Part shown: positions 22,548 through 32,914 of the stretch, piece after piece
How the letters are laid out: the number at the start of each line of letters is the position of its first letter
Position numbering within the stretch: position 1 is the first letter of the stretch
Assembly (NCBI RefSeq): GCF_010015585.1
Contig: NW_022985081.1
Location: forward strand, 398,738-462,737
Direction: 5' to 3'
Length of the DNA: 64,000 bases
From: Eremomyces bilateralis CBS 781.70
Lineage: Eukaryota > Ascomycota > Dothideomycetes > Eremomycetales > Eremomycetaceae
Notes under the pieces: model-generated
The model's database searches: none
What the model saw: only the letters and a program-made list of their open reading frames with translations
What the model was told of the DNA's origin: nothing
Program-made: the position numbers and the translations under genes

Positions 22548-24149
22548 GCAGCCCGCCAGAAGGGACTTCTTGCCGACGATATATCTCAACCGGATGACGC
22601 GACTCGTTCATCCTGTCCGTCACCGCTTCGTTCGCCCCTCTGCCAGCGTGCTATCAACGTCCATGGGCTGGCTGATGCAGCCAGTGACGGATACGATTAC
22701 CTATCTTCCTGTCCATATCTTATGTTGTTCGCGACGGTGGCTAAGGAAACGCCTTCTTTTGGCGTTCGTTTTAGAGATTCGAAATACCCAGCATATAATT
22801 GTGTCTATCATCAAGGTAGTAGCCTACGAATCAAGTCGTTGATTTCTTCCTACGCATTTCTTGCATCGTGTGTCTTGAGGACTTGCTTCAGCTGGTGAGT
22901 CGGATGAGTAGGCGTGTGCTATGACCTCGACTTGTAAGCTCAGTCAAATGTATCGCGCCTGGTGTCTCCTGTATCAACGTCCACGTATCCAGGCCATCGT
23001 CGCTGATATTAGAGGAGGTTCATTGGGGACGCACACGAGCTTGTTCGCTACGTGAGCTTATTCCTTCATCCACGTCGATGCGACGTGATTTTTTTTCAGC
23101 TTCAGCCTCTTGCCTCAAGCCATCTAATCTCTTTCACTGTGTACAATCCTCCAGTGCCAACCAGTGGTATCCGCGGCGCTTCTCTCTTGCCCCATTCTCG
23201 ACTTGCTAAATGCCTTATGTACAGGGGCATCAAGATGGGAAACATTACACAGTGTGCTCGCGGTGCTCCTGTCTGCGTAGTCCTGGTCCAGAACAACACC
23301 GCTCTCAACGGTTTCACTGCCTCTTGTTTCAGCCACGAATGGTTACTAGCCGAGCATCAACGATGGATCTTCTTCTGTTATTCTGCGCCTCTAGGATTGT
23401 AGTGAGCGGCTCGAAGGGAATCTACATTCCTAACAAAGGTTAAACTTAAAAATTATGATCGTGCCTACATTCAAGTTTCGCGCCTTCGTGCCTTGCTGCT
23501 GGCTCGGCTTGCTGCAACTCCTCCCTGCTTCCTCGCGTAATCGCATCGTCTCGACCGCAATTTCGGCGTTCGTTCGTGTAGTAGTACAGTGTTGCACCCC
23601 TGTCTTTGATCATGATCGTGTAGGGGAAGAGGTACTCGCCCTATCCCATATGCTGTAGGCAATCTAATGTAGATCAATCCCCTCTCTGCCATCATACAGC
23701 TCCGACTCACACGAGCTCATCGAATGATGAAGTAGTCCCAACCAAAGCTGAAGCGACCTGGAAGCGGATTGCAGAAGTCGTGATGCATTCCAGTTGCTCC
23801 TGCTTGTTCGGGGGCAATGCCGATCCTGGTACGCTAGAGTACCATAATGGACGAAGCGGCTTGGCAGAGGGACCTGTCTAAGCATATTTCAACCTCATCT
23901 CAACATTTTCGAATCATCGCGTATCAGAACATCAGTCCTACGCGTGGTTGCAATCCCACGAAACTATTTCGGGTTCAATCGACCGTTTTGGTTACGTTTA
24001 ATAGTATCCATAATTTTGTGTCAAGCCCATTGCTAGCGTAGTCTCTCACCAAACAGCATCATGCAGTGCCCATCCCATCGCTTTATTCCTGCTTGGTATC
24101 CACATTCCTACCCGACAATGCAGTCAAATTCCTGCTTCTCACTCCTTTC
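22548..24149. other. Gene-poor left border of the mating-type region
   Basis: No frame longer than about 115 codons and none recognisable. I looked for alpha-box or HMG-box fragments and for SLA2 and saw none. Confidence 0.5.
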
Positions 24150-25089
24150 TCACGCTACATCCGCAGTCTCCTGCTCCCCAGTCTCTTCATCCCTAATATC
24201 CTCCAGGTCGAATACCGCATTCATGGGCAAGAATGGGTCCCTGTCGAGCAGTAGTTTCGCAACCTCAGCCGCAGTAACCTCCTTCCGGTTCTCCAGTGCC
24301 CTGAGCATCCGCCCTTGCGTTGTGCCGGTCTCCTTGTCGAACGGAGTCCATCGATCGGTCCCACCGAGCCCTTCATTATTGCGGCCTTCGACGACGAGCA
24401 TTTGCAGATTGGTAGCGAGAACGTGATAGATTGCTCTGTGTACCTTGGAGTTTTTCTTCAATCCTTCTTCTTTGAAGTCGGCAACTGTTTAAGGTCTGTC
24501 AGCAACATAGAAGTCTAAACATTACGGAAGAGCAGGGGTGGATCTACTACTTACCGATCCTATCCAACGCTTGCTGGTCGCCTTCGACGAGACACTCAAG
24601 CAGCTGCGCCTCAACAACTGATTCAAGGTAGTCCTGGTTGAAGACGAGACCGCGGGGCGTGGCCTTATAGTCTCTGATGTGGTTTTCCACAGTGAGGCCT
24701 TTCATCACCGACAGAGAGCCTGTTCGCCTGCAGATAGAAGTAAGTACGCTTTTTTGTATTTCCCATGCCTTCCAAATTATGCCAATCACTTACTCGAACC
24801 ACATCTGCAGTAGCCCTCCCTTGCACAAATCCTTGATCTCACTGGCACTCTTCTCGAGCTCCGGATCGGCTAGGTAAGTAAGAGCGAATCTGAGGAAAGA
24901 CCACTGCTCATTGACTGATGCTTGTTCGCCTTGGAGTAGTTCCTCATATTTGACAACGGCATTCGGGTCGAGTGGCTTGTTCATGTCCACGTAGACGCGT
25001 CGACCCATTGGGAGACGCGCAGACCTAGATGTAGGAGCATCGGCCCCATATCCTAGGTCGATGAACTTCTTCAACACTTCGTGAGCCAT
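24150..25089 (-). CDS. Uncharacterised protein, divergent from MAT1-2-1
   Basis: Exons 25089-24794, 24727-24555 and 24484-24150 (minus strand) join in frame to 267 aa. I do not recognise the family. The protein starts MAHEVLKKFIDLGYG and contains YVDMNKPLDPNAVVKYEELL, QWSFLRFALTYLADPELE, TVENHIRDYK, FNQDYLESVVEAQLLECLV, KVHRAIYHVLATNLQMLVV and GTTQGRMLRALENRKEV. It looks soluble and mostly helical, with an acidic tail (EDIRDEETGEQE) and no signal peptide or membrane segment. Splice sites are good (GTAAGT donors; CTGCAG and AAACAG acceptors). It is head-to-head with MAT1-2-1, with 528 bp between start codons, inside the region that should be idiomorphic. A mating-type accessory gene is therefore possible, but that rests on location only. 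Confidence 0.7.
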
Positions 25090-25320
25090 CTTTGCTTGCC
25101 CAATGTTAGGTGTCAGCCGTTGATTAGTTTCCTTGTCTGTGTGGGATGTTTATTTGTTTCCCTGTGGCATAATCACATGCTCAAATTCTGGGTGCCATCA
25201 ATCCACTTGTTATTGCCTTCTGCTCTCGATTCTTTCTCCTTCATCACAGATTTCTATTCTCACTTCCAGCAAGTTGTCATTCACTCTACTTGGGTGATCC
25301 AGTGATAATATCATTCACTT

Positions 25321-25617
25321 AGGCTACGGTTCGCCTATTTCCTTCTCGTCCGCCTTCCTCTCTTTCGCAAATTTCTTATCACTTCCGCTCTCCTTCTTTT
25401 TCCCCCCGCACAAATCTCTTCCACTCATCTTCCCTTTCCTTTCACATAAACTCTTCCACTCTTCTTCTTTTCCTCTCACACAGAACTCGCCAATACCTCT
25501 ACCAATCTTTGTTTCTATCCTCCAACTCGCCCTCACCCTCAACCACTTGCTGGTATCCTAACAATATCAAGTCATCGTACCAGCTAGTACTTGCGATAGC
25601 TCCTCAATTCCGCAATC
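25321..25617 (+). promoter_or_regulatory. Pyrimidine-rich tract in the MAT1-2-1 promoter
   Basis: From about 25335 to 25560 the plus strand is almost entirely C and T, with near-repeats such as CTCTTCCACTC at 25417 and 25450. CT-rich blocks just upstream of transcription starts are common fungal core-promoter features. The 25090-25617 interval is shared by the divergent gene at 24150-25089. Confidence 0.5.
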
Positions 25618-26962
25618 ATGGGGTCCAAAGTAGATTTCTACTGGAAGCTGTGCCTCGAGAGCCTCAATGCCAGGAAAGCGACAATTTCTCTCCCAAAGGC
25701 GATCGTGAATGAGATCGACCTCGCTGGCCTCGAAGAATTGAAGCAGCGTGTAAAGTAAGTTCAATCCAGTCCAACTACCTTGCATTCGCTTACTTCTTAG
25801 GGCGCATACCAAGTCTGGAGTCAAACTTCAAATTGAGGATGATGCTGTCGTTCTCAAGGCGGAGCCTGAGGCTCTCAACGCGGCCAACTCGTCCAAGGGT
25901 TCCGGCTCCAAATCTGGACCAGCCAAGGAGAAGAAGATTCCTCGCCCTCCCAATCAATGGATCCTTTTTCGCCAGCATCATCACCATAGTGTCGTCGCCA
26001 ACAATCCTGGCATGGATGTCTACACGACTTGTAAGATACCACATAATACCCTCAGTCTAGGTCCTTCCACTGACGGAAATCTCACAGCCAAAGTCATCGG
26101 TGCCATGTGGCGTGACGCATCTGATGAGGAGAAAGCCTCTTGGAAGGCGAAAGCTGTCGAGGTAGCTCGTCTCCACAGGCTCAAGTACCCCAATTACACC
26201 TACGCCCCTCGTAAGACGTCGGAAGTGAAGCGTCGCAACACCAAAGCGAAAGCCGTCACTACTCCCAGCACCGAAGATAGCATGGAATATACGCCTAAGC
26301 AGGCCGATTCGGATAGCGAACTCGACAATGAGTACGACGATATCTTCGACGAAATCTCCATGGATGTGGATGTCTCCGGAGCCACGGTAACTGCCTCAGC
26401 TCAATCTTTCGCTGCCGCTGCTACTGCTCAGGTCAATCATGCTGTCGCTACTTCTATCAACGGTACCCCTGCCGCACAGGCGCAGGACCCCGCACCAGAA
26501 TTCCAGCCCAACGTCGCTTATGCAAATATGGGGATCAATGCTCCTCTCAATTTGCTCCACGCTCATGCTGCTGGGTTTGACGCTTCCTCCGCTCCTCATC
26601 CCAGCCTCTGGTCATTCACCCCTCAGATGCGTTCGATTGGCTTCCATGGGACTGAGTCCGCCGCAATGCCGTCTGACCTTGGACGGGGCGACTTTTGTAC
26701 GAGGAGTCAAATGGTTGCTCGCCGATCTGGTATGTCACTCCTCTCTGGAGAGCGCAGCCACGGACTCGGCAACGCGGCAAACACCGGGTATCATAACAAT
26801 GGGCCTAGTCTTGTCGCAACGGCCAACTACCTCAACGCCCAGTATCCGCCTGGAACTCAGTTCGGTTTCGCCACCGCGTCTGTTGCCCATCCTCCGGCAG
26901 TCGCAACCGCTTCTAGCACTGCAACTGTGCAATCTCACAACAACAATAGCAACAGCAACTAA
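25618..26962 (+). CDS. MAT1-2-1: Mating-type protein MAT1-2-1, HMG-box transcription factor
   Basis: Exons 25618-25754, 25801-26030 and 26088-26962 give 413 aa. The MATA_HMG box lies at about residues 90-170: KIPRPPNQWILFRQHHHH, NNPGM, SKVIGAMWRDASDEEKASW, RLHRLKYPNYTYAPRKTSE, then KRR. The second intron falls after the first base of a serine codon in the box (T|CC), the conserved intron position of MAT1-2-1 genes. The N terminus (VDFYWKLCLESL, GVKLQIEDD) also resembles MAT1-2-1 leaders. The C-terminal 240 residues are low-complexity, Ala/Asn/Thr-rich, ending in an Asn/Ser run. It would specify the MAT1-2 mating identity and control pheromone and receptor genes. The flanking order with APN2, COX13 and APC5 independently supports the call. 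No alpha-box gene is seen, which suggests heterothallism. Confidence 0.92.
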
Positions 26963-28023
26963 AGTTGATGGTAACCGATTCTTTGTTCCACCGTTGCTGC
27001 TATTGCCAGTCACCAGAGCATTTCGAGCTGGCTACTCTTCGTACCTGTCCTTTCTTGAACTGTTAAAATGCACCGAGATTTTCGGAATCCTTTTACCGAC
27101 TACTGTCCGACCTCGGGGTCTGTCAAGCACGAAGTCATTCGAATCACTTCATAAAATCTTTGAAGAATCAGTTCGACTTCCATGGGTTTTCACATGGAAT
27201 TCGCACCGGGTTTGTCGGATCCGTCCAATTATTTCTTGGAGCAATTTATATTCCGCTCTACCGCTCAGTTCCCCAACGCTTCTGTTCTTGTGCATAGCAC
27301 TTTAGAGAGCAGTCGCAAAACCATAGCATTTTGGGCTGTTAACTAGGCGATCTTGCTCCTCTGCAGCTCTCTTCCATTGGCGCTTCTTCTTCCATTTCCC
27401 TCATTTCCACACCGCGGCGTTGATTTGTTTTGGGCAAGTAGGCCATTTATTTCCCAGTGTCTTTCGACACATTCCCTCAATTCCCCTCAATTCCTCCCCT
27501 CAATCCCCTCAATTCCTTCCCTCAATTCCCCTCAATATCCCTCACTAATCCGCGGATTATGTTCCGTTTCTCCCACTTTTCACACCCCGGCGAATGCTTT
27601 GGGCAAATAGGCCATTTGCCAGTGTCTTTCGACACATACCCCAACTCCTTTAAATAGTCTTTAGTAGTAGTAGATAGAAAATGCAAGCTTTGGTTTCACC
27701 AATTTCTGATTCCAAATATTGGTCGAGGAACATGTGACATGTTCTAATCTGGTGAATGAAGACTGGTACCAAAATACTCTGTCGATTATCCGATAACACT
27801 AAACAGTTCATTTTCCGTAGGTAGCAGCAGCCTTGTGAAATGTTCTAGACCAGCCTTCACCACTCATTCTCTTGTCATATCCAGCTCTCATTCACCGTCA
27901 CCATCTTCTCTTTTTCGCCCTGCTCAATATTAGCACGCCACCGAACGACGGCATGCAATCATAACATCTCAAAGATACTGGCTCCTTGGCTAAAACAACC
28001 ACGATATCTCACCAGAAGCAGCG
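26963..28023. other. MAT intergenic region with repeats
   Basis: 3' flank of MAT1-2-1 and promoter of the next gene. It holds a CCCTCAATT-type tandem array flanked by an imperfect direct repeat (listed separately). No coding region is supported. Confidence 0.6.
27405..27642. repeat. Imperfect ~65-bp direct repeat flanking a CCCTCAATT tandem array
   Basis: Copy 1 (about 27405-27475) and copy 2 (about 27577-27642) share CACACC-CGGCG, TTTGGGCAA, TAGGCCATTT and the exact block CCAGTGTCTTTCGACACAT. Between them, 27473-27543 is an array of about seven CCCTCAAT(TC) units with small length changes. Confidence 0.75.
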
Positions 28024-29245
28024 ATGTCTCTAGCAAACTATGCTTTCATGCAACAATACCGTTAGTATATCCTTCTATTCCAACCGCTCGACCACTCGGT
28101 AACCATCTTACTAGTCCGCGTGTCGGAAGAACTCACTTGGGTGATCCGTACTACCAGCCACTGCCTCTCCCTCTGGAAATTCTGCGACTACCTCGACTAC
28201 AACGCCTTCAGGCAGTGTTACAACGAACTTAACTATGCTATTGAGCATCTCGATCACCTCAGGCACAACTTCCCTTACCTCTTCGCAGAGCACAGCGGGC
28301 GTTACGCGAACTGCGAGCCATTATTCATTCAACTCAGAGGTAAAGTCGAGGCACTCCTCACGATGTTCTACAAACATCCGCAGGACGGAATATACAATGT
28401 GCCGGACCTTCACCCTGGGTTAGTCAGAACGAATTTCTGGATGTTGAAGGACGCATGGAAGACTGCATCGGACGCGTTGGAGCATGACGCACGGTGGCTG
28501 CTGCCTGTGATGATGACGCAGGATTTGTTGAAGAGGGTGCTGCCCGTGGGAATCAAGCCAGAGAGTGTGGCCTTTCTGGTCGTCTATGATGCACGATTTG
28601 CAAGGCACCTGCTGTTTGGGATCATGCTCGCGATTCGCAAGCACTTCAATCAGGCAGGACTAAATCAATTTAGAAGACATCGTGCATTGAGACTGACCGA
28701 ATATAGCAACAAGCAAACCAAGGCGAAGTCCTTCAGACAGTGGCTTCAGTGTGTTGTTCTACTGCTTTTCACAAGACCCAGCTAACTTATGATAGATGTC
28801 AATCAACCGCCTCTGGGCACCTGAACTCCACAAACTACCCCTCGAAGACCGCCTTCAAGCAACCTGGCGCGACGTTCGTTTCCCCAACTCAGCTTGACTC
28901 CATTTCTCTCACGTTCTCTGCTTACACCAAACTCCACAGGACTCCTTCGTTAACAACCGCTGCATCATGGTTTTCCACTGGAACAACCGCAAATTCCTCG
29001 GCGGTCAATGCGACGACACCTGGCAATGGGTCTGCTTCCGAAATCCCGACGACGACGAGCCGATGTTGCATCTGAAGTATCCGGCGGAAACGGGAGGGAT
29101 AACCGAGCCGTTGAACGAGTTGCCGGTGAACAGGGCTTGGGGACAGCATATCGATCAGAAGGATTGGATGAGGATTGAGTTTCCGGATCCGTACTATTGG
29201 GAGCCGATGCAGAGGAGGGGCGAGAGTGGGGCATTCATTCCCTAA
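28024..29245 (+). CDS. Uncharacterised protein between MAT1-2-1 and APN2, candidate MAT accessory gene
   Basis: Exons 28024-28060, 28115-28653, 28707-28748, 28796-28873 and 28940-29245 join in frame to 333 aa. I do not recognise the family. Blocks include YAFMQQYLRVSEELTWVIR, LWKFCDYLDYNAFRQCYNEL, HLRHNFPYLFAEHSGRYANC, MLKDAWKTASDALEHDARWL, SVAFLVVYDARFARHLLFG, LWAPELHKLPLEDRLQATW and MVFHWNNRKFLGGQCDDTW, ending with WMRIEFPDPYYWEPMQRRG. It is rich in aromatic residues, with no signal peptide or membrane helix. Intron 2 (28654-28706) appears to be GC-AG; the other introns are GT-AG. Its place inside the MAT locus suggests an idiomorph-specific gene of the kind described in other Pezizomycotina as secondary MAT1-2 genes. 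That is positional inference only. Confidence 0.72.
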
Positions 29246-29579
29246 AGAAATGATCTGAGTGATGGCGAAGATGAGTAACCTTACTGATTCGATTGTGTTG
29301 AAATGTTTGAAGGATATCGTCGCCTCAGAAGTTGGCAAGACGCCTCTCGAGGAGCTTGAGTAGGCGATTCAAGTTTTCGTCGATTTCTACAAAAAAGTAT
29401 TCCGGGTATCTGGGAATTCGGCTTGTAGTCTCGTAACCCATAGCAATAACTCTTCTCAGACATATTTTCCATGGGCCATTGTGCACATCACGATACGCTA
29501 TTCCGTAATAATCACGGTGCTGATTATTCTTACATGCTGAGCAGCCTCGTCTCCATAGCAGCCGTCATAGCCTCTTTCT
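29246..29579. other. Convergent intergenic region at the MAT / APN2 border
   Basis: Short region between the MAT accessory gene (+) and APN2 (-). No gene seen. The right idiomorph border may lie in or near it. Confidence 0.5.
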
Positions 29580-31682
29580 TCATCCCTGCCCATTCCAGTC
29601 ACTAGCCCATATGAATGTATGACATCGCCAGTGTGTCCCCTTCTCCTTGTTTCCTGACGGTCCGATAGGTCTGCTGAATGATCAGTAGATGCGAAAGCCT
29701 AGCAAAATTTCGAACATTACCGTGGGCATATCCAGAAGTACCTCCCGACGTTGACACCTTTCTTCTTGCTTGATAGACTGATGCATGGTTCTTCATGCCC
29801 TTCGCATAGAGGTGCTTTCCGCTTCTTGAAGACTTTGTCCCATGATTCTTTTGTCACTATCGGGTCGTACACATCATCTGACTCACCCTTTGCGCTAAAC
29901 GGCTCAGCACTTTTGGTCGCTTCAGTTTCAAAGTTAGTTACCTTTTTGGGTGTCGGGTTCGGGCTAGCCGTTGAAAGAGTTGTGGGGTTCGATTCGGAAC
30001 GTAAATCAGAATTTGCTACGGCAGTAGCTGTTTTGGCCGTGCCAGGCTGGGACGGCGTTTCGGATATTGATGCGCTCCTGTCTCGACTGGAGGAGCCGTT
30101 CGGAACTGTCGACTTGGCCTGGAAGAAGCTTTTTAGCGACTTTTGGCCTTTGGAAGTTGCAGGGAGTGAGGATGTGGAAGAGCCGAGCTTTGCGCGTTTC
30201 GATGGCCGTTCGTTCGTCACCCGATTCGAGGGGTTTGACACGACTGGCGATGCCCTGGCACTTGGCGATACCCCGCTGCGCGAAACTCTAGGAGAGATCG
30301 GTGTTTTAGGTTCTGTCGATGTGATAGGAGCTGTAGATGGTGTTGAGGATTCTGTCTGGGTAGGATATATGCCAATTGAGGTGGCCGAACTTTGGCTTTG
30401 AGATGGTGACAGTGCACCTGGCTTTGGAGCAGAGCCGCTGGACTGCTTCCGGCCAAACATGTCTCTTATGCTCCTGCGCTTATCGAATTCCGGCAGTAGC
30501 TTTCCTGAGAGCGGGAGCAAGTCTTTGGGTCCCGGTTCGCGGAGACGGACTCCATCTTTGAAGATATCCCCTGGATGCATGATATCTCGAAAGAACGTTT
30601 CCTTGCCATCAGCCTGGACTTTCTCTCCCATAATGGCATAGACTGGGCAATGATCCGAGCCCTATGGATGTTAGAAGCTACCGGCAATAGAGTTTCCTCG
30701 ACATACCATCAACCCTTCCTGGATGTTGGAATCGATGAACCACTCCTTCATAGAAATACTGGAAAGAACGTGGTCAATCCGAGAACCGAAGTTTGCTGGC
30801 CGAGCATTGATCTTCTGCTCCCAGTGCGTGAACATGCCCTGTCTTGTCGGATGAAATCCTCGTGGAACATCCCAGAGCACCGGGTGCTCTCTTCCCTGGT
30901 CTCTTGGCTCCACGACTGGCGAGTCTTCGACAAGCTGATTGAAAAGCCGCCGATTTGGGGAGGACACATACTCATCGTATGTGATGCCTTCCTTCTTTAT
31001 GGCTTCTATGGCACGCGCGGTATCAATCACATCTCGTGAGACATTCAGATCGCCGGTAAGGATAATTCGCTTTCCCATGGCATCCAGGTTCCGTATCCGT
31101 GTCTCGAGAGCACAAAAGAAGCCGTACCGAAAGTCATCACGCAGCCCATTGCTGTTAGCAGGACAATATACGCCGAATATGACAAACGCCGGGAACTCCA
31201 GGATGACACAGCGGCCTTCGGCGTCTAACGCGGCTGCATCGACCCCCATTTCCTCGATCTGCTCTTCAGTAGGATAGCCGCCGATTGCTTTCTCAGCAGG
31301 AAGATCTCGGTACCGAGTCGATGTACCCGGTAAGGTCAGGATGCCAAGTAGCCCTTCCTCAGCCTTGATAGGTATGCACGCCGACTGTCGAGTATAGATG
31401 CCAACTCCAGAGTAGCCTGGACGGGCTTAGATCATGTCCTTGCAACTCGTCGATCAGCTTACCTTTCTTATGCTTTGGGAGACTGAAGAAGCAGTCCCAG
31501 CCAGGGATAAGCACCATATCATCTGTGAGGTCCTTTCTTTGGATCTTCAGTTCCTGCATGACTACTATATCCGCCTCGAGGGTGTTGAACATGGCGTCGA
31601 AGGTTCGCTTCTCCCGCCATGGCTGGTATCCGAATGGATTTCGGATGCCATTCACATTCCATGTCGTCAACCGCAGAGCCAT
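29580..31682 (-). CDS. APN2: AP endonuclease 2 (DNA lyase)
   Basis: Exons 31682-31463, 31416-30707, 30661-29721 and 29670-29580 give 653 aa. Apn2 is an exonuclease III family enzyme that cleaves abasic sites and trims blocked 3' ends in base excision repair. Catalytic motifs: TWNVNGIRNP, VVMQELKIQRKD, YSGVGIYTRQ, LTGDLNVSRDVIDTA, SRIDHVLSS and GSDHCPVYA. A long Ser/Pro-rich linker contains a PCNA-binding PIP box (QKSLKSFF). The C-terminal zf-GRF zinc finger (CEGHEEPC, GRYFWICPR, HWRCHTFIWA) is completed only by the last short exon. APN2 is a classic flank of the MAT locus in Pezizomycotina. It is head-to-head with COX13. An ACGCGT box at 31908-31913 upstream would suit cell-cycle or repair regulation. 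Confidence 0.95.
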
Positions 31683-32099
31683 CTTAACGATCGGCTACAT
31701 GTTCACACTGATAGAACGATGGAAACCCATGTACTTTCCAGCAATTGAGGAATCTTCCAGAGGCGGAATTGAAAATCGGGGACTCGGGAGGGCTCAACCG
31801 CGCTTTCCTACAGCGCCTATTGACATTCGGATGTCTTCAGAGGATTATTCACTAATACGATATCCTCCATCGCGAGATGAATAGGAATCACCACTTTAAG
31901 ACGACAGACGCGTTGTCAATCAGCGGTCGCAACGCCTGGTCACGTGCCTCGTGACATCTCTCTCGGCCTCGGAAAATCATGTGACCGTGTATCAGGTCAC
32001 CTCATCCAACCTCGACGAAACAACAGGGACAGCTTCTTTACAGCGTACAGCTTCAATCTCCGACCCATTCTCCGCTCTACCGCCCTCAATTCATCCGAA
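31683..32099. promoter_or_regulatory. Shared divergent promoter APN2 / COX13 with ACGCGT and TCACGTG sites
   Basis: 417 bp separate the two start codons. It contains ACGCGT (31908-31913, MCB-like) and TCACGTG (31940-31946, Cbf1/bHLH E-box type), plus a second TCACGTG-like half site around 31976. Sites are seen; binding is inferred. Confidence 0.5.
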
Positions 32100-32678
32100 A
32101 TGCTCTCTCAGCAACTCGTCGCTCGCTCAGCGCGAGCTGTCGCCCGCTCGACCCGACAACCCGCGGTTCGAAGCGCCGGACGCCGCCAGTATTCCGGGGC
32201 CCAGAAGTTCGAGGGAGCGCAGGACAATGCGTTCAACCGTGAGCGTGCTGCCGTGAAGCAGCATGCGTCAGAGACTACGGGTGAGTGGATTTGAAAGGTC
32301 AAAGGATGTGGAGCGAGGTAATTGAGTGCTAATGATCCACGTAGATCTTTGGAGGAAGCTTTCCATCTAGTGAGCCACCTGACCGATTTCATCCGAGGCG
32401 GATCACTTACAAGCGCAGTGGCATTATCCCGGCCGTCCTGCTCACAGGAATCAATGCCTACAACCAGTGGAATGAACATTGGGAGCATGTCAGCCATGAG
32501 CCGCCGCGGTCGGAGAAGCCGGAGTACTCCTACCAAAATATTCGGACGAAGAACTTCTGCTGGGGAGACGGTGACAAGGTACTCTTTGCGGACTTGATTG
32601 CACGACTATACGGTTGCTGACACGGCCTGGCAGACTCTCTTCTGGAACGACAACGTCAACTACCATAAGGAAGATTAA
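32100..32678 (+). CDS. COX13: Cytochrome c oxidase subunit VIa
   Basis: Exons 32100-32280, 32345-32369, 32419-32578 and 32634-32678 give 136 aa. It is a nuclear-encoded subunit of respiratory complex IV in the mitochondrial inner membrane. The N terminus is an Arg/Ser/Ala-rich presequence (LVARSARAVARSTR). The mature part has DLWRKLSIY, one membrane helix (GIIPAVLLTGINAYNQW), NEHWEHVSHEPPRSEKPEY, and the family signature YQNIRTKNFCWGDGDKTLFW, ending NDNVNYHKED. Exon 2 is only 25 nt, but it is required for DLWRKLSI. COX13 next to APN2 is a conserved pair at ascomycete MAT loci. It converges with APC5, 236 bp apart. Confidence 0.95.
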
Positions 32679-32914
32679 TGAGCTATGAACGATCCTGTTG
32701 GATTGCGAAGCCAAAAGGTTGAGGATGGTAACGTTCTTTCCCGAACTTGTATAGATCATCTCCTTTGTCACATAGCACCATACAAAGTTATCGGTCGGTT
32801 GAAATGCGGAAACTTAAAAACTGTATTTGCGTGCCCGATTGCTACTACCCTAAAGCCTTTCTACCCAGACCGCCATCCATGCCAACTTGATTGGATACAC
32901 TCAAATAGGTGTGT

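Noticed and set aside
23944-23962. tRNA T-arm-like sequence (GTGGTTGCAATCCCAC)
   Set aside because: The loop does not fit TTCRANY, and no A box or acceptor stem is found upstream.
22548-24149. Possible MAT1-1 alpha-box fragment or SLA2 on the left of MAT
   Set aside because: No RPLNAF-type alpha-box sequence and no Sla2 motif found in any frame.
26439-27305. Long plus-strand open frame (288 codons) overlapping MAT1-2-1
   Set aside because: It is a different frame over the low-complexity end of MAT1-2-1 and its 3' flank, with no recognisable protein; the HMG-box frame explains the region.
28740-29075. Alternative plus frame (111 codons) through the 3' part of the MAT accessory gene
   Set aside because: Thr/Ser-rich composition and it ignores clear introns; the spliced frame with LWAPELHKLPLED and VFHWNNRKF is more protein-like and keeps phase.
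29751-30401. 216-codon plus-strand frame
   Set aside because: Antisense of the disordered APN2 linker; the APN2 frame has catalytic motifs on both sides.
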